Assembly (NCBI GenBank): GCA_033977485.1 | Contig: CM066994.1 | Span: forward strand, 83,266,871-83,330,870 | Direction: 5' to 3' | Length of the DNA: 64,000 bases | Source of the DNA: Hydrangea macrophylla | Lineage: Eukaryota > Streptophyta > Magnoliopsida > Cornales > Hydrangeaceae | In this document: piece by piece, positions 35,213 through 46,509 of the stretch | Position numbering within the stretch: position 1 is the first letter of the stretch | Layout: each line of letters opens with the position of its first letter | The notes under the pieces: generated by a model | Seen by the model: only the letters and a program-made list of their open reading frames with translations | What the model was told of the DNA's origin: nothing | The model's database searches: none | Program-made: the position numbers and the translations under genes

Positions 35213-38200
35213 TATAGACAATCCAATTTTGACCGATCGTCGAATTTAGGGGACGATTACCTCTAAAACCGATGACGACAATGGCCGACGAAATTCAAAG
35301 ATCTTTAAAGTGATTCAAGCTCTTCGGAAGATTCTTCAGTCTCGATAAAATTTTAAAGGGGAAAGGAAAAAGAGAGGTTGGGAATTTTTGGGTGTGCATA
35401 CGTGTAAAAAAATCAGTCTGAAAAATAAAATAAAATGGATGTTTTATTATAAAAGAAAGTGAAAAATAAAGAGAATTTCAAAAGAAAAAGAAAACAAAAC
35501 GAAAAAAAAATATGAATATGTAATCTATATATATATATATAAATATATATGTATAAATAAAAAAATAAAAAAATAAAAAAGAAGAAGAAGAGAAGTCTGT
35601 TAGGGGCGGCAAGCGGTGAAGCTGACGGCACCCACTGAGTGCCGCGCCAGCAGTCAGTGAGTGCTGCAGATAAGTCAGCGACTGCCGCGGCCTGTAACAG
35701 TCTTTTTTGTTTTGAAAATATGTATTGAACTCTAGAAGATGTCATGACACATGCAAAAACACCCCAAAATTACCCAATTAACCTCTCAAGGTTAGTCTAT
35801 ATAAGGAAATATACATCTCCATTACAAGGGACAACATTTTGGATAGATTAGAGAGATAATTAACAGGTTTGAGAGAGACAAAGAGGAGAATTGAAGAGAA
35901 AACCATTGAAGCGGTTTGAAGAACTTGAAGAAGGCTTGAAGACTTTGAAGTTCTTCATCAAGAAACAAGAGAAAATTTGAGGATTTTTAGAGGTAATCCT
36001 TTAATCCCAATTAAATTTAGTCTAAAATTCAATCACAATTCATAGAACTCTAGGACCTTTTACGCAATTTTCAAAAAGTTTCTTCCCACCTCATTTCATC
36101 ACACACCACTTGAATTGTGATTGAATTCTCATCTATTTGTTGATTTGGATCTAGCTAATCATGGATTAAGTTTTGAAATAAGTTATTTAAAGGGAAATTT
36201 GCTTTGAATCATCACTTTGGTTAAATTCTCTCTTCATTTGTTCATACTTTTCTCTCTCTCTCTTTTTTTTTTATCATGAATTTAGTTTGATCTCCAAGGA
36301 CCATTAACTTGGGATGAGAATTAAATAAAATGAATTTATATTCCTCAAGGATCATGTGTTTGGGAGAGGAATTAGATGAAGATTTGGTTATTTTCATAAT
36401 TTGATTGTTGTATCCAAGCATTCCAAATTCATAAGATTGAATAAGTCCTTGAGGTTCTCTTGCTAGATCCTCAATATGAGATCTATGATGGAAATCCTCT
36501 TAAGGCTAAATCCATGTCTCTTTTGTATTTCATTGTTACTTCGAATGAACACAATCATACTTAATCTAGATTCTCTCTAGAATTATAGATCAAGTTTGAT
36601 TCAAATTATGAATACCAATTCAACCATGCTGTAGTGAATTCACTAACCAATTGTGATCAAAGATTTTTAATTAAATCATGATCCATTGGAATTGAATGAG
36701 ACTAATTGGAATGTGTTCATAACACAAAGATCTCCCACTGTAATTTTTATTTTGATAAATTTTTATAGTTAATATGGTTTGATCTTAGGAAATGTGAACT
36801 AATCACTCTCTGTCCAAAATTTCATAACAGTAAGTCAGTTTTGATTGAAATAAATCAGAGCCTTAATCAAACATTTTTGACTTCAAATAAATATTTCCAT
36901 GAAGTTGAATGAGTCAACCCTAAAAGGATTGAAGTGATTCAGATTCATTTACTATTTTTAGAAAATCACGCAAAATCTCTGGATAGAGAGTTGATAAAAT
37001 CTTATTAGTGTCTGGTCTTAGTCCAATTCCAGAGATTAGACCGTTTGATCTTTGATTTTCTTTTTGGGTTAGAAACTAGACTCACAAATACACATCATAT
37101 TCAAAAATCATTAAAATCAAACCATGAGAATTATGCTTTTCTCATAATTGAAAGTCTGGTCTGCTCTCTGTAATTTCTGGAATTCTATGATAGATTTGAT
37201 AAACTTTGTAAATTATGGTCCAAATAACTTTTCTATGACCTAAGGCTTGAAATATGTTTTGATTATGATTAATTGAACTTAAATCCAGAGGTTAGATGAT
37301 CCAAATCAATGAATGATTTATAGCTTATTCATGTTCATATTCATGCATTCATCACATATGTATAGATTCTAGCGATTAGGACATTTTTTGTGTTGTGCTA
37401 AGTCATAATTGGTTGAACCTAGTCATGGGTTCCTTATAATCATGTTGGGATTATATCATCTCTATATGGACATTACATTGTCTCCTAGTTGAGACTTACA
37501 TATCTATAGAGGTGTTGTAATTTCAACAAATTAGAAGGAATTCATGATTGTCAACTTCCTTCATGTTTGATAGATTTGAGCTAAAGTTTGGTATAGTAAT
37601 TAGGATTTGGTATTATATCTTGTTCAAAGCATGTGGACTAATCTTTGTTTTGTAGCGCTATGGAGGTACAGTTTCTTGACTTTTCCCTAGTTTAATTTAT
37701 TTCTATTCCTAGTTTAATTTAATTCTTAATTTTCAATTTCATGTGCAACACCTTAGATTAGGGTTTGCCTTATGTGTATATATGTGTTAGAGAGCCTTTT
37801 TCTAGGTTTTCTCTTCATGTGTATGCATTGCACGTTTAATATCACAGCTGGATCCCGGGTAAGTTTCCTTATACCTTATTGCATATCATTTTGCATGCTA
37901 TTTGAATTATGTGATTTTGTATGTTGTTTTATCGTTAGCGATCTTACACCCTTTCAACATGCTTGTTGAACATATATTTATATCTATGCATTAATTAAGG
38001 GCATGCTTAGAATAATAATTCAATTAAAAAGGATGTTAAGTAGAGGCCTACCACGAGATAGGATGAGAGAAGGTGTTTTAGTCCACCGGGCTCCTTCCCC
38101 TCTTATTCCATAATCCGCAGACCTAGAAATCTCTGGTTTCCAAAAGAATAATTTGCTTTTAAAATGGTTTCTTAATTTTCCTTTAAAAATAAGCGGCGGC

Positions 38201-38254
38201 TCGTATTTTGAATTTAAATTTTTTTAAAAGCGTGGTTAGCCTGCGATATCCACA
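35213..38254 (+). mobile_element. 5' LTR of a large Tat/Ogre element
   Basis: Starts TATAGACAATCC, a mutated TGTAGACACCCC, and aligns with the 3' LTR start at 52121 (shared 'ggttacctctaaaa', 'gatgacga', 'gaaattcaaag'). Ends gatatCCACA and is followed by the primer site. Contents: GC-rich 'agtgccgcg' cluster at 35605-35695, TATA box at 35798, GA-rich leader, donor-like agag|gtaatc near 35990. 36000-38250 is AT-rich, non-coding, with no feature I can name. Related to, but clearly a different subfamily from, the LTRs at 12563 and 24337. Confidence 0.8.
35798..35806 (+). promoter_or_regulatory. TATA box of Tat/Ogre LTR
   Basis: tatataagg within 'ttagtctatataaggaa', about 100 bp after the GC-rich block and before a GA-rich leader, the same order as in the Ogre-type LTRs. 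Confidence 0.55.
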
Positions 38255-38275
38255 ATCTGGCGACTCTGCTGGGGA
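38255..38275 (+). other. Primer-binding site, Ogre/Tat type
   Basis: TGGCGACTCTGCTGGGGA immediately follows the LTR end, identical to the site at 27609. From here to 39364 is untranslated leader; the stretch is AT-rich with no convincing gene. Confidence 0.85.
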
Positions 38276-39364
38276 TCAAACCCAGAATCTCTGGTTTCGC
38301 AGACCAAAATTTCTGATTTTGGGTTCACTCGAGGATTAGACTTGAAAGCTTCCTTTTAATCGAATTTATTGATTTTTGTGTGCCTGTTGCATTGCACTTA
38401 CATGTCTAGCCAGTCGATTGCACGGAACTATGACCTTTGAGGCTCAGGGAAACCCGATCAATCAAGTTATCATGGGACCGTATAATCACCCTTGATCTCG
38501 TACCATGTGTTGGTATATAAAGCATTCTATCAGATGTGTGTCAAGGGTCCCTTATTTGACCAAAATCCGGCCTTTTGCATGGTAACTTCCATATAACCTT
38601 TCAAAATTAGGAAATCAATTCTCAATTAGGATTATGTGCTAGGGAGTTTTGTATGCCCGGAAGAGATTACTTGCGATGATGACGATACTTACTTGATAAA
38701 GGATGTGTAAACTCTTAATCACCTTTTAGCAATTCTTTCTCATGTCCCACGACATTCAGGAATATGCCAGATTTTGATTATAAGGTTACTCTTCTTATAT
38801 CTCGTTTGCTAAGCATCATTGACCTTGTATGCATCCAAATTCATGAAAGGTACGGTAATAATTCAATCATGTGATCCTTTTACCCAAGAATTTTTAAACT
38901 AATTTTGTAAAACAAACAGATTTTTGACTGTTTACCATTACTCATCCCAAAAGAGTTTCGGAATTTTGAAAAATCACTCTTTCAAGAATCTTTGAAGTCC
39001 ACTTTTTTTTTTAATTACCAAATAAAAATTCCCAACCAACTCTTCCGTATATTTTCACAAGAGAAATCTAAAATTCTTAGGAATTGTTTTGGGAAAATGA
39101 TTTTCAAATAAATTTTAAAGCCAAATTTCAACCCACTTCTCATTCATTGAAAAATAATAATAATACTTTAAAAGATCGCGTTCAAACGATTTTATCACCC
39201 AATAATGCCTTCAAAATGAATTTCAAAAATTGTTTTAGAAAAGAAGTAACAAGGATCATGATGAGAGGAAAAATGAGCACACTTGACATGAGTGAGGATT
39301 TTGTGTGCTTGTGTGTTAGGATTAAGATTTTCTTTTCTTTGGCATATAGATTAGGCACGCAAAG

Positions 39365-40028
39365 ATGATCAATGGGTACTTCATCAAAGAAGGAGAAAAC
39401 TTCCCCTTCTGTGGCTTTTCGGAGCCATGGGTGGATCGTAATGACAAATGCTTAAAGCCAGGGTTTGAGATCTTTCTCACACGAGTTCACTGGTTAAGAC
39501 CCCTACGTACAGGCACCTACAACACTGTTCACTCTCAAAGATTGGATTTGTACACTAGATGGCCCATCTATGAAGAATCTCTTGGGTGAAGAGAGTGTGA
39601 AGATAGAAAAGGATGGTCCAAAGAAGGTCATAAAAGTCAAAGCTAAGAAAGATCAGGGAGAAGATGTGGTAAAAGTGTTGAAGGAAGAGATCAAGTGGAA
39701 TGAAGCAAAAGAAGAAGAGCCAGAAAATGAAGAAGAGATAGAATTAGGGGATTCGCTAGGTTACGACACCGTGGAACTCAAGAAAGGGGTCAATAAAGAG
39801 TGGGTCTTTGAGTCAAGTGATACATATCCGCCCTCCCCAGAGTCTGTAACGGCCCAAATGAGGCATCTTACTATTGCTATGTCTGTTGTAATCACCCCAA
39901 AATATATTAATGAAAATGTGACTGATTCTGCCTACTCGAATGTGCTTAATAGATGTGATAAATGCATTGAATGTGATGAAATACCAAATGAATTGCAAAA
40001 ACTAATTAAAAGAGTGTTTGCACCATAA
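39365..40028 (+). pseudogene. ORF upstream of gag (Ogre ORF1-like), frameshifted
   Basis: ATG 39365 opens MINGYFIKEGENFPFCGFSE and continues to 39589; the next frame takes over within YEESLG at about 39575 and runs to 40028. Together about 220 codons: a basic/aromatic N-terminal part, a Lys/Glu-rich middle (VIKVKAKKDQGEDVVKV, EEEPENEEEIELGD), and a C-terminal part with two CxxC-like cysteines (NRCDKCIECDEI). An ORF between the 5' LTR and gag is a hallmark of Ogre elements; its role is unknown. I assign it by position and element type, not by sequence recognition. Confidence 0.5.
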
Positions 40029-40710
40029 AATAAAATTAAAAGTGGGCCCACCAAATCTAATGAGGAATTACGCGCAGAATATGTACGAAGACAAGCTGAT
40101 GGAGAGAGCAAACTGATGCAACACAACAACGCCATAATCCAGTGCATATGCCGCGTCAATGGCAGGGCAGTTATGTTAATGACACACGTAACACAGAAGT
40201 GGTGACAGGCACAGTTATTTATGAAGCCCATTATTCTCAAAACATAGAGATAGTTGGCGGTTTCTTAGTAGAGGGGTAGCGGTTACAACCATTGTTAACT
40301 ATTTAAAGGAATGAAGGAATAGAGAGAAAAGATCCCTGATGATCAAGAATACTTAGCATTTTTTTATACTTCGCACTATGTTTTTCCTTTATCTTTCATT
40401 GTTAGTTTATTTCACTAAATTAGGATCAGCTCTATAATTAAATCCCAATTAGCAGGCGAGATTACCACTTCTAGTTGTACTGTGTTTTTAAAGGATTTAA
40501 TAGAGTTTCCTCTCTGTGATTTCTTTTACTAGTCTCAGTTTTCTTCACATTTCAAGTCTTTACTCTTTGGTTAAAGAAACCAAAACCTATTTGGAGAAAT
40601 CTTGTTCCTCTGTTTCTTAACTCGTCGTATTTGTCAAATTGTTCGCATCAAGAGGACATTTGTCTGGCACGCCCGCACTTTTGTACTTGTATATTTTCTA
40701 GCCATACAAT

Positions 40711-40740
40711 TTTTGGCATGCCCGGTAGGACTCTGTGAAG
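40711..40740 (+). other. Second primer-site-like motif before gag
   Basis: 'tttttggcatgcccggtaggac' resembles the tggcacgcccggtgggac-type phrase that follows LTRs in some plant elements. It is preceded by LTR-end-like sequence ('cttgtatattttctagccatac'). It could be an old inserted LTR end or a conserved leader motif. Region 40029-40756 is otherwise non-coding. Confidence 0.3.
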
Positions 40741-40756
40741 AACTGAGCTATCCATT

Positions 40757-41719
40757 ATGCCACCGAAAATGAATTTGACAAAAGGTAAAGGGATCGTAGT
40801 GCTACCAGAAATGGGTGCGCTGATAGTAGAAGAAACTGTTGAAGGGGAAGTTCATGGTAAAACTAGTGATTAGTCTCACACTGATAGTCATGAGTCACTC
40901 CAACAATAGCCTAAAGACGTTGGGACTACTGTAAATGGTCCAGACCAATAGGCTCTGAAGGATTATTCGTCAACAATGCGTTTTAGTTTGGACAGCTCGC
41001 TGCGTGATTAGCTTCAAGCCAATTTGCCACAACAATCCACAATTATGAAACCGTTCACAGATATGATGCAGAAGATGGGGGACCAGATCACTATGAGTAT
41101 TGACTGACAAATGTCATTCATGACAAAAAAATTTGGCCCAGCGTCTTCTTTGAAGGGCAGCGCATAGAAGGAACCTATACAATTCCCTATAAACCAGCTC
41201 CACAGATAAATTATGGGGATGTAAAGGTTCTTGCCCGTCCTACAATGCTTGGGTTTTTGACTCATCCTAGATCTGGTATGTTCAACCATGCATCAAGTTC
41301 TAGTAACTAACCATGTCTAAACCAGTTAGGATAGAGTGTAGAGCCTTTAGATGTTCAACGGGTATTGATTAGTCCTAATATGGGCACTCACCACAGTTTC
41401 CAAGTAGTACAAATGATGTTCCTAGTCCATCAGCCCGATTACCATGAAGGTACCCATCCCCAGACTTTTGGGCTTCCAATCGGAGGATCATCAGTCCAAC
41501 CCTCATTGCCAAATACAGGTCTGCATACCTAGTCAGGGGTTCACATGGCAGGTTTGTCCCAATCACAAGCTTATTAGGCTGAGGGGGGCACTTTCATCAG
41601 TCAGTAGGGCAGGTTGGAGGGTGTTATCAGCCAACAGGACAGATTGGGGGCATCATCAGTCAGCAGTGCAAACTGGGGTGCACCCCCGATCACCATTGGG
41701 GCAGATTCGGGGGCACCAG
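40757..41719 (+). pseudogene. gag: gag N-terminal part of the Tat/Ogre element
   Basis: ATG at 40757 opens MPPKMNLTKGKGIVVLPEMG. The frame is interrupted by many TAG/TGA stops over the next 900 bp (for example after GKTSD), with recognisable pieces such as MKPFTDMMQKMGDQI. Around 41560-41715 a Gln/Gly-type low-complexity repeat ('gggcacc/catcagtcagcag') is visible. The gene continues at 43983 after the solo LTR. Assignment rests on its place before the clear gag core downstream. Confidence 0.5.
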
Positions 41720-42046
41720 TGTAATACCCTAAATTTCTGGACAGTAGTAATAAATAAAACTTTGTTTCTATACTTGTATAACCTTTCCTTTTCATTTGGT
41801 GAAAATTTGTTACCAATCGATTGTCTTGTTTTCCCAATCGATTGACACTTTTTGGTTACCAATCGATTGCCATCTTACCGACTAAAATTCATGATGTGGC
41901 AACATACCAATCGATTGCTATCTATCTCGATCGATTGCCTTCAAATATCTGTTACCAATCGATTGCCATTTTACCAATCGATTGGCATAAGCTGAGATAA
42001 GTTTTCTTCTTTGCTTAAGCTTTGGACGTGTGGTACCCTTTTGTCT

Positions 42047-42056
42047 CTATATATAT
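42047..42056 (+). promoter_or_regulatory. TATA box of LTR C
   Basis: ctatatatat just upstream of the (GA)n leader at 42096-42119, matching LTR B. Confidence 0.5.
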
Positions 42057-42093
42057 GAGATCATTTATAGCCTTAGGCCAGTTTGGCAGCCTT

Positions 42094-42124
<31 letters not shown>

Positions 42125-42327
42125 CTTGTGATATATATATATATCTATATCTATATTTACACTCACTCTCACACACACTCACTCTCTAGAGAAGAGAAGA
42201 AAAGAAGAGAAGAGAAGAACAAGAAGGAGAACACGAAGAAGAGAAGGAGAGACAGAGAAGAGAAAGAGAAGGAAGAAAGAGAGAAAGCTTGGGTTTTCAA
42301 GCTCACATGCACCCAAACGCACCCTAG

Positions 42328-42333
42328 GTGAGT
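42328..42333 (+). promoter_or_regulatory. 5' splice-site-like GTGAGT in LTR C
   Basis: ctag|GTGAGT followed by cctaatg-cacttgg. It can still fold as AGGTG/CACTT around the loop, although the sequence has drifted from LTRs A and B, so pairing is conserved more than sequence. Confidence 0.4.
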
Positions 42334-43572
42334 CCTAATGCACTTGGTCCCTCTATTTGATGTTTATACAAGTTGTTATGAAGCTTAGATGTAGAGAATG
42401 CATGATTTCAATGTTTATATATGTTGTTTTTATAATCTACTGGTATAGACAGAGTGTCAATCGATTGGCATAATTACCAATTGATTACCATTAGTTTGGA
42501 CCCAATCGATTGGGTAGAATTCCAATCGATTGACATCCCAATCAAATGCCAATGTTAGCAATCGATTGACATTGTTTTAGACCTAATCGATCGCCAGTTT
42601 CCTCAATCGATTATCATGATTTTTGTTCCAATCGATTGGACCTTATCCCAATCGATTGGTATTGGCAGAACATGGATTCCTTTGCCTATTTATTACATTA
42701 AGGGTTCGAATGTTCGATTCTCGATTCGGATTTTTGCTATGCGATTTTGGGTTGATCAGGGATAATGTAACAACAAAGATAAGTATTATCAAGAATAATG
42801 GATTAACGTGACGATGTGGGTGACATATTGATTTCTGTTATGAGTTTGATATCTATTTCTTTTAATCAGAGTAGTCTGGCCACATTGGGAATCGTCATGT
42901 ATTGATAATAGAACGTAACTTAGGTAGGTTTGATAAGTTTTGGGAATGGTGCATGAACAGACGTTTGGTTATGATATGTTCTTAAAAGTCGGTGAACTGA
43001 TGAATGTTCTTAAAAGGCAGTGAACTGGACCAAGTAGTCCTAGGATAAATAAGAGGATTAATGATATACTCTTAAAAGTTGGTGAACTGATAAATGTTCT
43101 TAAAAGGCTATGAGCTGGGATGTATGATAGATGACATTGAGTCGTGGCAATAGATGATATGCCTTCTTCGAAACGTTGTGTCCCTGAAATGCGGTGAGTA
43201 GGATATATTATTCTTAAAAGCTGGGGATGGACTAACGTGTAGTCCATGACATGTGGTGAACAAGATATAATGCTCTTAAAAGCGATGGACGGAATAAGGG
43301 TGTATCCCTAGAGTTAAACGATTGAGTCTGTTCTTTCTAGAAAAAGTATGTTGATATCGGTCTTCGGTTAACAAGACGACAAGGGTTGGTTAACGGCGTT
43401 GAATAGAGGAGCAAGATATTATTATAATAGAACTTATCTCGTGTCTTCATAAACTTGTTTTACCTCAGATAATTGGTACCTTGTTAGTTTTGCTCACTCA
43501 GATCTCAGTAAGCTGACAACCTTTATTGCCTAGACCTTCCCCCATCCAGACTATCGTGTACATTATTCTGCA

Positions 43573-43685
43573 GGTGATAGATCCTACAATGACGGTACTA
43601 TCCGGAAGAGGAGTATACAGAGGGTGGCCCCACTGATGACACTTATGCCGAGGAGGATTACTATGCTGATGTTTACGCCAGCTGA
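43573..43685 (+). CDS. Short acidic, Tyr-rich ORF in LTR C
   Basis: After 'gtacattattctgcag' the frame reads, with one missing or extra base near 43595, YYPEEEYTEGGPTDDTYAEE, then DYYADVYAS and stops at 43683-43685, 297 bp before the LTR end. The YYPEEEY and -YAS-stop features match LTR B almost residue for residue although the surrounding DNA differs. Not a recognised protein. Confidence 0.35.
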
Positions 43686-43982
43686 AGATCTGGAGATAGC
43701 TCTTAGTTTATTTATTATGTTTAGACTATTTTGATATATTTGGTACTAGGGCATACGTTGCTTCCAAACCTTATATATACTCCCGCTGTAGCTTCACTGT
43801 TGTTATGACTCTGATGTTAGTAATAAAAGCAATGGCTATTATATCCAGTTTGTTTTTATTACTATTCTTGTTGTAAACTAGTACTGTGTGGTGTGGATCA
43901 TTAATGACATTCACCCGTCATTCCCTATGGACCCAAAAAGGAAATTTATTTTTCTCTATTTTTACTGCTCTGGGGAGTGACA

Positions 43983-45720
43983 ACCAGCAACTGATAGCAC
44001 AAGTAGAGATCCAATTCCAGAAACCTACGATGCACAGTGGAGGGCTAGATGTTCCACTCCATCAGCCTGTTGGAAACGAGGTACGTAATCCCTATCACCC
44101 TGATATTCACGATCATATTCTTCTAGGGATAAAAAGGGACAAAGTGGTAGAAGTCATCAGAGAACAGGTACATGGGCAAGTTAGAGAGCAGGTCAATAAC
44201 TAGTTGAGAGCACAGTTTAGGGCAGTATTTAGGGCTCCTATCCACCCACAATACCAAAAACCATACCCAGTCTTTATTGGTCGAATGTTTGAACTCCTAA
44301 GGCACTTCAGAATAATTGAGTTTACTCTACTCTCTACTAGAGATAGGGAAACCACACTGGAACACATTGCTCATTTTACAGCATAATGTGGTGAGGTTTC
44401 CTATAATGATATGTTAAAATTGAGGTTATTTGACAATTCACTTACTGGACCAGCCTTTACTTAGTATGTGAACCTCCCTACAGGTTCCGTCCAAACTTGG
44501 CAAGATATGGAAATAATTTTTCATAGTCAGTTTTATCAGTTTGATCCAGATGTGTCCATCACTGATTTAGCTAGATTAAAACAAAATACAGGAGAGAATG
44601 TAAAGACATTTATCACTAGGTTTAAATCTGCACAAAATAGGTGTAAGGCTAGGTTACTGGAAGAAGAATACATGCGATTAGCTGTCGATAATTTAAAATC
44701 TACACTTAGAATGCAATTTGTGGGTCAACAGTTTACAGACTTGTGCCATGTCATTGATGTCGTGGCATGATACGAGAAAGTGGTGGATGAGGAAAATCAA
44801 AAGAAAAATACGAGAAAGTGAAGAATACATGCGATTAGCTGTCGATAATTTAAAATCTACACTTAGAATGCAATTTGTGGGTCAACAGTTTACAGACCTG
44901 TGCCATGTCATTGATGTCGTGGCATGATATGAGAAAGTGGTGGATGAGGAAAATCAAAAGAAAAATAATACAAGGGATATGTGTTACAAGGGACATCATC
45001 AGTCTGCATACCTAGTGGAGATCGAGGATGAAAACCAGACTGGCGAAGAAAATGAAAATGAATATGAATGTGCTACAACTGAAATAACTGCTCAAAAGCC
45101 ATTCATATGTGATGTCCTATATAAACCATCCCAAGCTTAAGAGAAGAACACTACTAGTCAGACTGATAAGCCCAGTAAGAAGTATGACTTTGATATTACC
45201 AGGGTTGACAAGATTTTCGAGTGGTTAGTAATAGAAAAAAAAATCAAATTGACACCATAATTTGCCAACGGACGATGAAGTAAAGGGGAAACTTATTGCA
45301 AATGGCATAATAGTACTAATAATTGAACAACTTTCCGTGAGTCCATACAAAAGTGGATAAAAAATGGAACCATAAAATTCCCTAATGAGAAGCCTACACA
45401 ACAGGTTGACAAGAACCCATTCATGGCTGAAGCACATGTCAATATGGTATTAGCTGATTTTACCAACATAACAAAGCCAGTCAAAACATAATGGCAGATT
45501 AAGAATGTTTCTAAAATAGGGAAGATGAAAAGCGTGGTCTCAAGGCCTAGAGTATAGTCTAGAGGCCTCAATCCAGAAGCACCACCATTCGAGACAAGGA
45601 CAGGAGTGTATTATCACTCCACCAACCCTTATGATTCATACGTTATGACAAGGAGGTCTTTACATGAATTGGCAGAAGCTAGAGAATAGCCAGTTCTCTG
45701 TATTAATTATGCAGATATAT
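43983..45720 (+). pseudogene. gag: gag core of the Tat/Ogre element
   Basis: After the LTR the frame continues: PYHPDIHDHILLGI, REQVHGQVREQVNN, then YPVFIGRMFELLRHFRIIEF, LRLFDNSLTGPAFT*YVNLP, VQTWQDMEIIFHSQFY, LARLKQNTGENVKTFITRFK: the gag core of Tat-type elements. Stops at 44201-44203, 44384-44386 and 44462. A 157-bp direct duplication at 44663-44976 shifts the frame. Downstream pieces include CYKGHHQSAYLVEIEDENQT and WIKNGTIKFPNEKP, with further stops. No CCHC knuckle is visible. Confidence 0.75.
44663..44976 (+). repeat. 157-bp direct duplication within gag
   Basis: 44663-44819 and 44820-44976 are near-identical ('gaagaatacatgcgattagc' through 'gaggaaaatcaaaagaaaaa'), differing at two or three positions (for example gacttgtgc/gacctgtgc). 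Because 157 is not a multiple of three it shifts the gag frame. Head-to-tail with no spacer. Confidence 0.9.
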
Positions 45721-45819
45721 TGGCAGTACCACTCTAAAAATAAAGCAATACTTTTGAGGATGATGAAAGGGAGCAACCAAGGTAAGGTAGTCCAACATCC
45801 AGGAGGTTTTTGAGTCACG

Positions 45820-46389
45820 ATGAATAAAGGTGGGCCTGATAAAGGACAAAGGGTGGTAATATCCCAAAAAGGTAAACAGAACAAGATAAGGCAGGAGGCG
45901 AATCATCACTCATGGAATTGGTTTAACGGTTTAGTCAAGCAAGGTCAAAAAATATGTTCAGAATATGTGGTGTATCCCAACACCAAACCAAGAATGGTGT
46001 TACCTCCTATACCACAAGACAGGCATTGGATGTATGTCCAGCATCCTAAATTCCCTCAGTATCATGATCCACCTTTTTTAACTCAAACTCAAAAGAGGCA
46101 TTTGCTACAAAAAAAGGCTACCCAGAAGAAAAAACAACCATTCATCCGGAGATTTGAGGGTAAGTCTAATCAATGGGTTTGTAAAGTTGAAACAAATTTG
46201 GGAAATCAAGATGATGACCAGAAGATCGGAGCTTCTAAAGAAATGGGGGATGACCTATTGGAATTTGATGAGCATACCGGTCATGAGAACATGGGAAGGA
46301 TAGACTGCCAGTCCTTAGACGAAGATAACCTTGATCAGTCTAAATTTGGGGTATTGGTTCATGAGGATGAAAATCCTATAAGTAGTTAG
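45820..46389 (+). pseudogene. gag-protease linker of the Tat/Ogre element
   Basis: An open stretch of 189 codons, basic and Gln/Lys-rich at first (KKKQPFIRRFEG) and acidic later (DDDQKIGASKEMGDDLLEFD). It contains no enzyme motif. It lies between the gag core and the protease and is typical of the long spacer in Tat-type polyproteins. TAG at 46387-46389 ends it; the polyprotein continues after two more stops. Confidence 0.6.
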
Positions 46390-46509
46390 ATTCAGACTGA
46401 TGGTGAATAGTCAATAAACCTCTTATGCCTAGACCATTCAGAGGCCATCAATTCAGTACGCAATGAAATGTTCTAATTAGGACAATCACCACTATCCTTC
46501 TATGACAAC

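Larger units (their letters stand above)
41813..42660 (+). promoter_or_regulatory. Two clusters of caatcgattg palindromes in LTR C
   Basis: About 17 copies of the perfect 10-base palindrome CAATCGATTG or one-step variants, usually followed by gcc/gac/gg. Seven lie at 41813-41985 just upstream of the TATA box and about ten at 42458-42660 after the GTGAGT block; none lie in between. LTR B shows the same two-cluster arrangement with the variant CAATCGATCGAA. Function unknown; density is far above chance. Confidence 0.7.
41720..43982 (+). mobile_element. Solo LTR C, Ty3/gypsy (Tekay-like), inserted in gag
   Basis: Starts TGTAATACCC, ends ggggagtgACA, flanked by perfect duplications accag (41715-41719 and 43983-43987). 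Length 2263 bp; no primer site or internal region, hence a solo LTR. Contents in order: seven ATCGAT-type motifs (41813-41985), TATA box 42047, (GA)n 42096-42119, donor-like ctag|GTGAGT at 42328, about ten further ATCGAT motifs (42458-42660), a repeat zone of 'ttcttaaaag..ggtgaactg' phrases (42975-43280), and an acidic ORF ending near 43685. Layout parallels LTR B. Confidence 0.9.

Noticed and set aside
35413..35745. Minus-strand ORF with a Phe/Leu-rich hydrophobic stretch
   Set aside because: It translates A-rich and (TA)n sequence of the LTR; no family resemblance.
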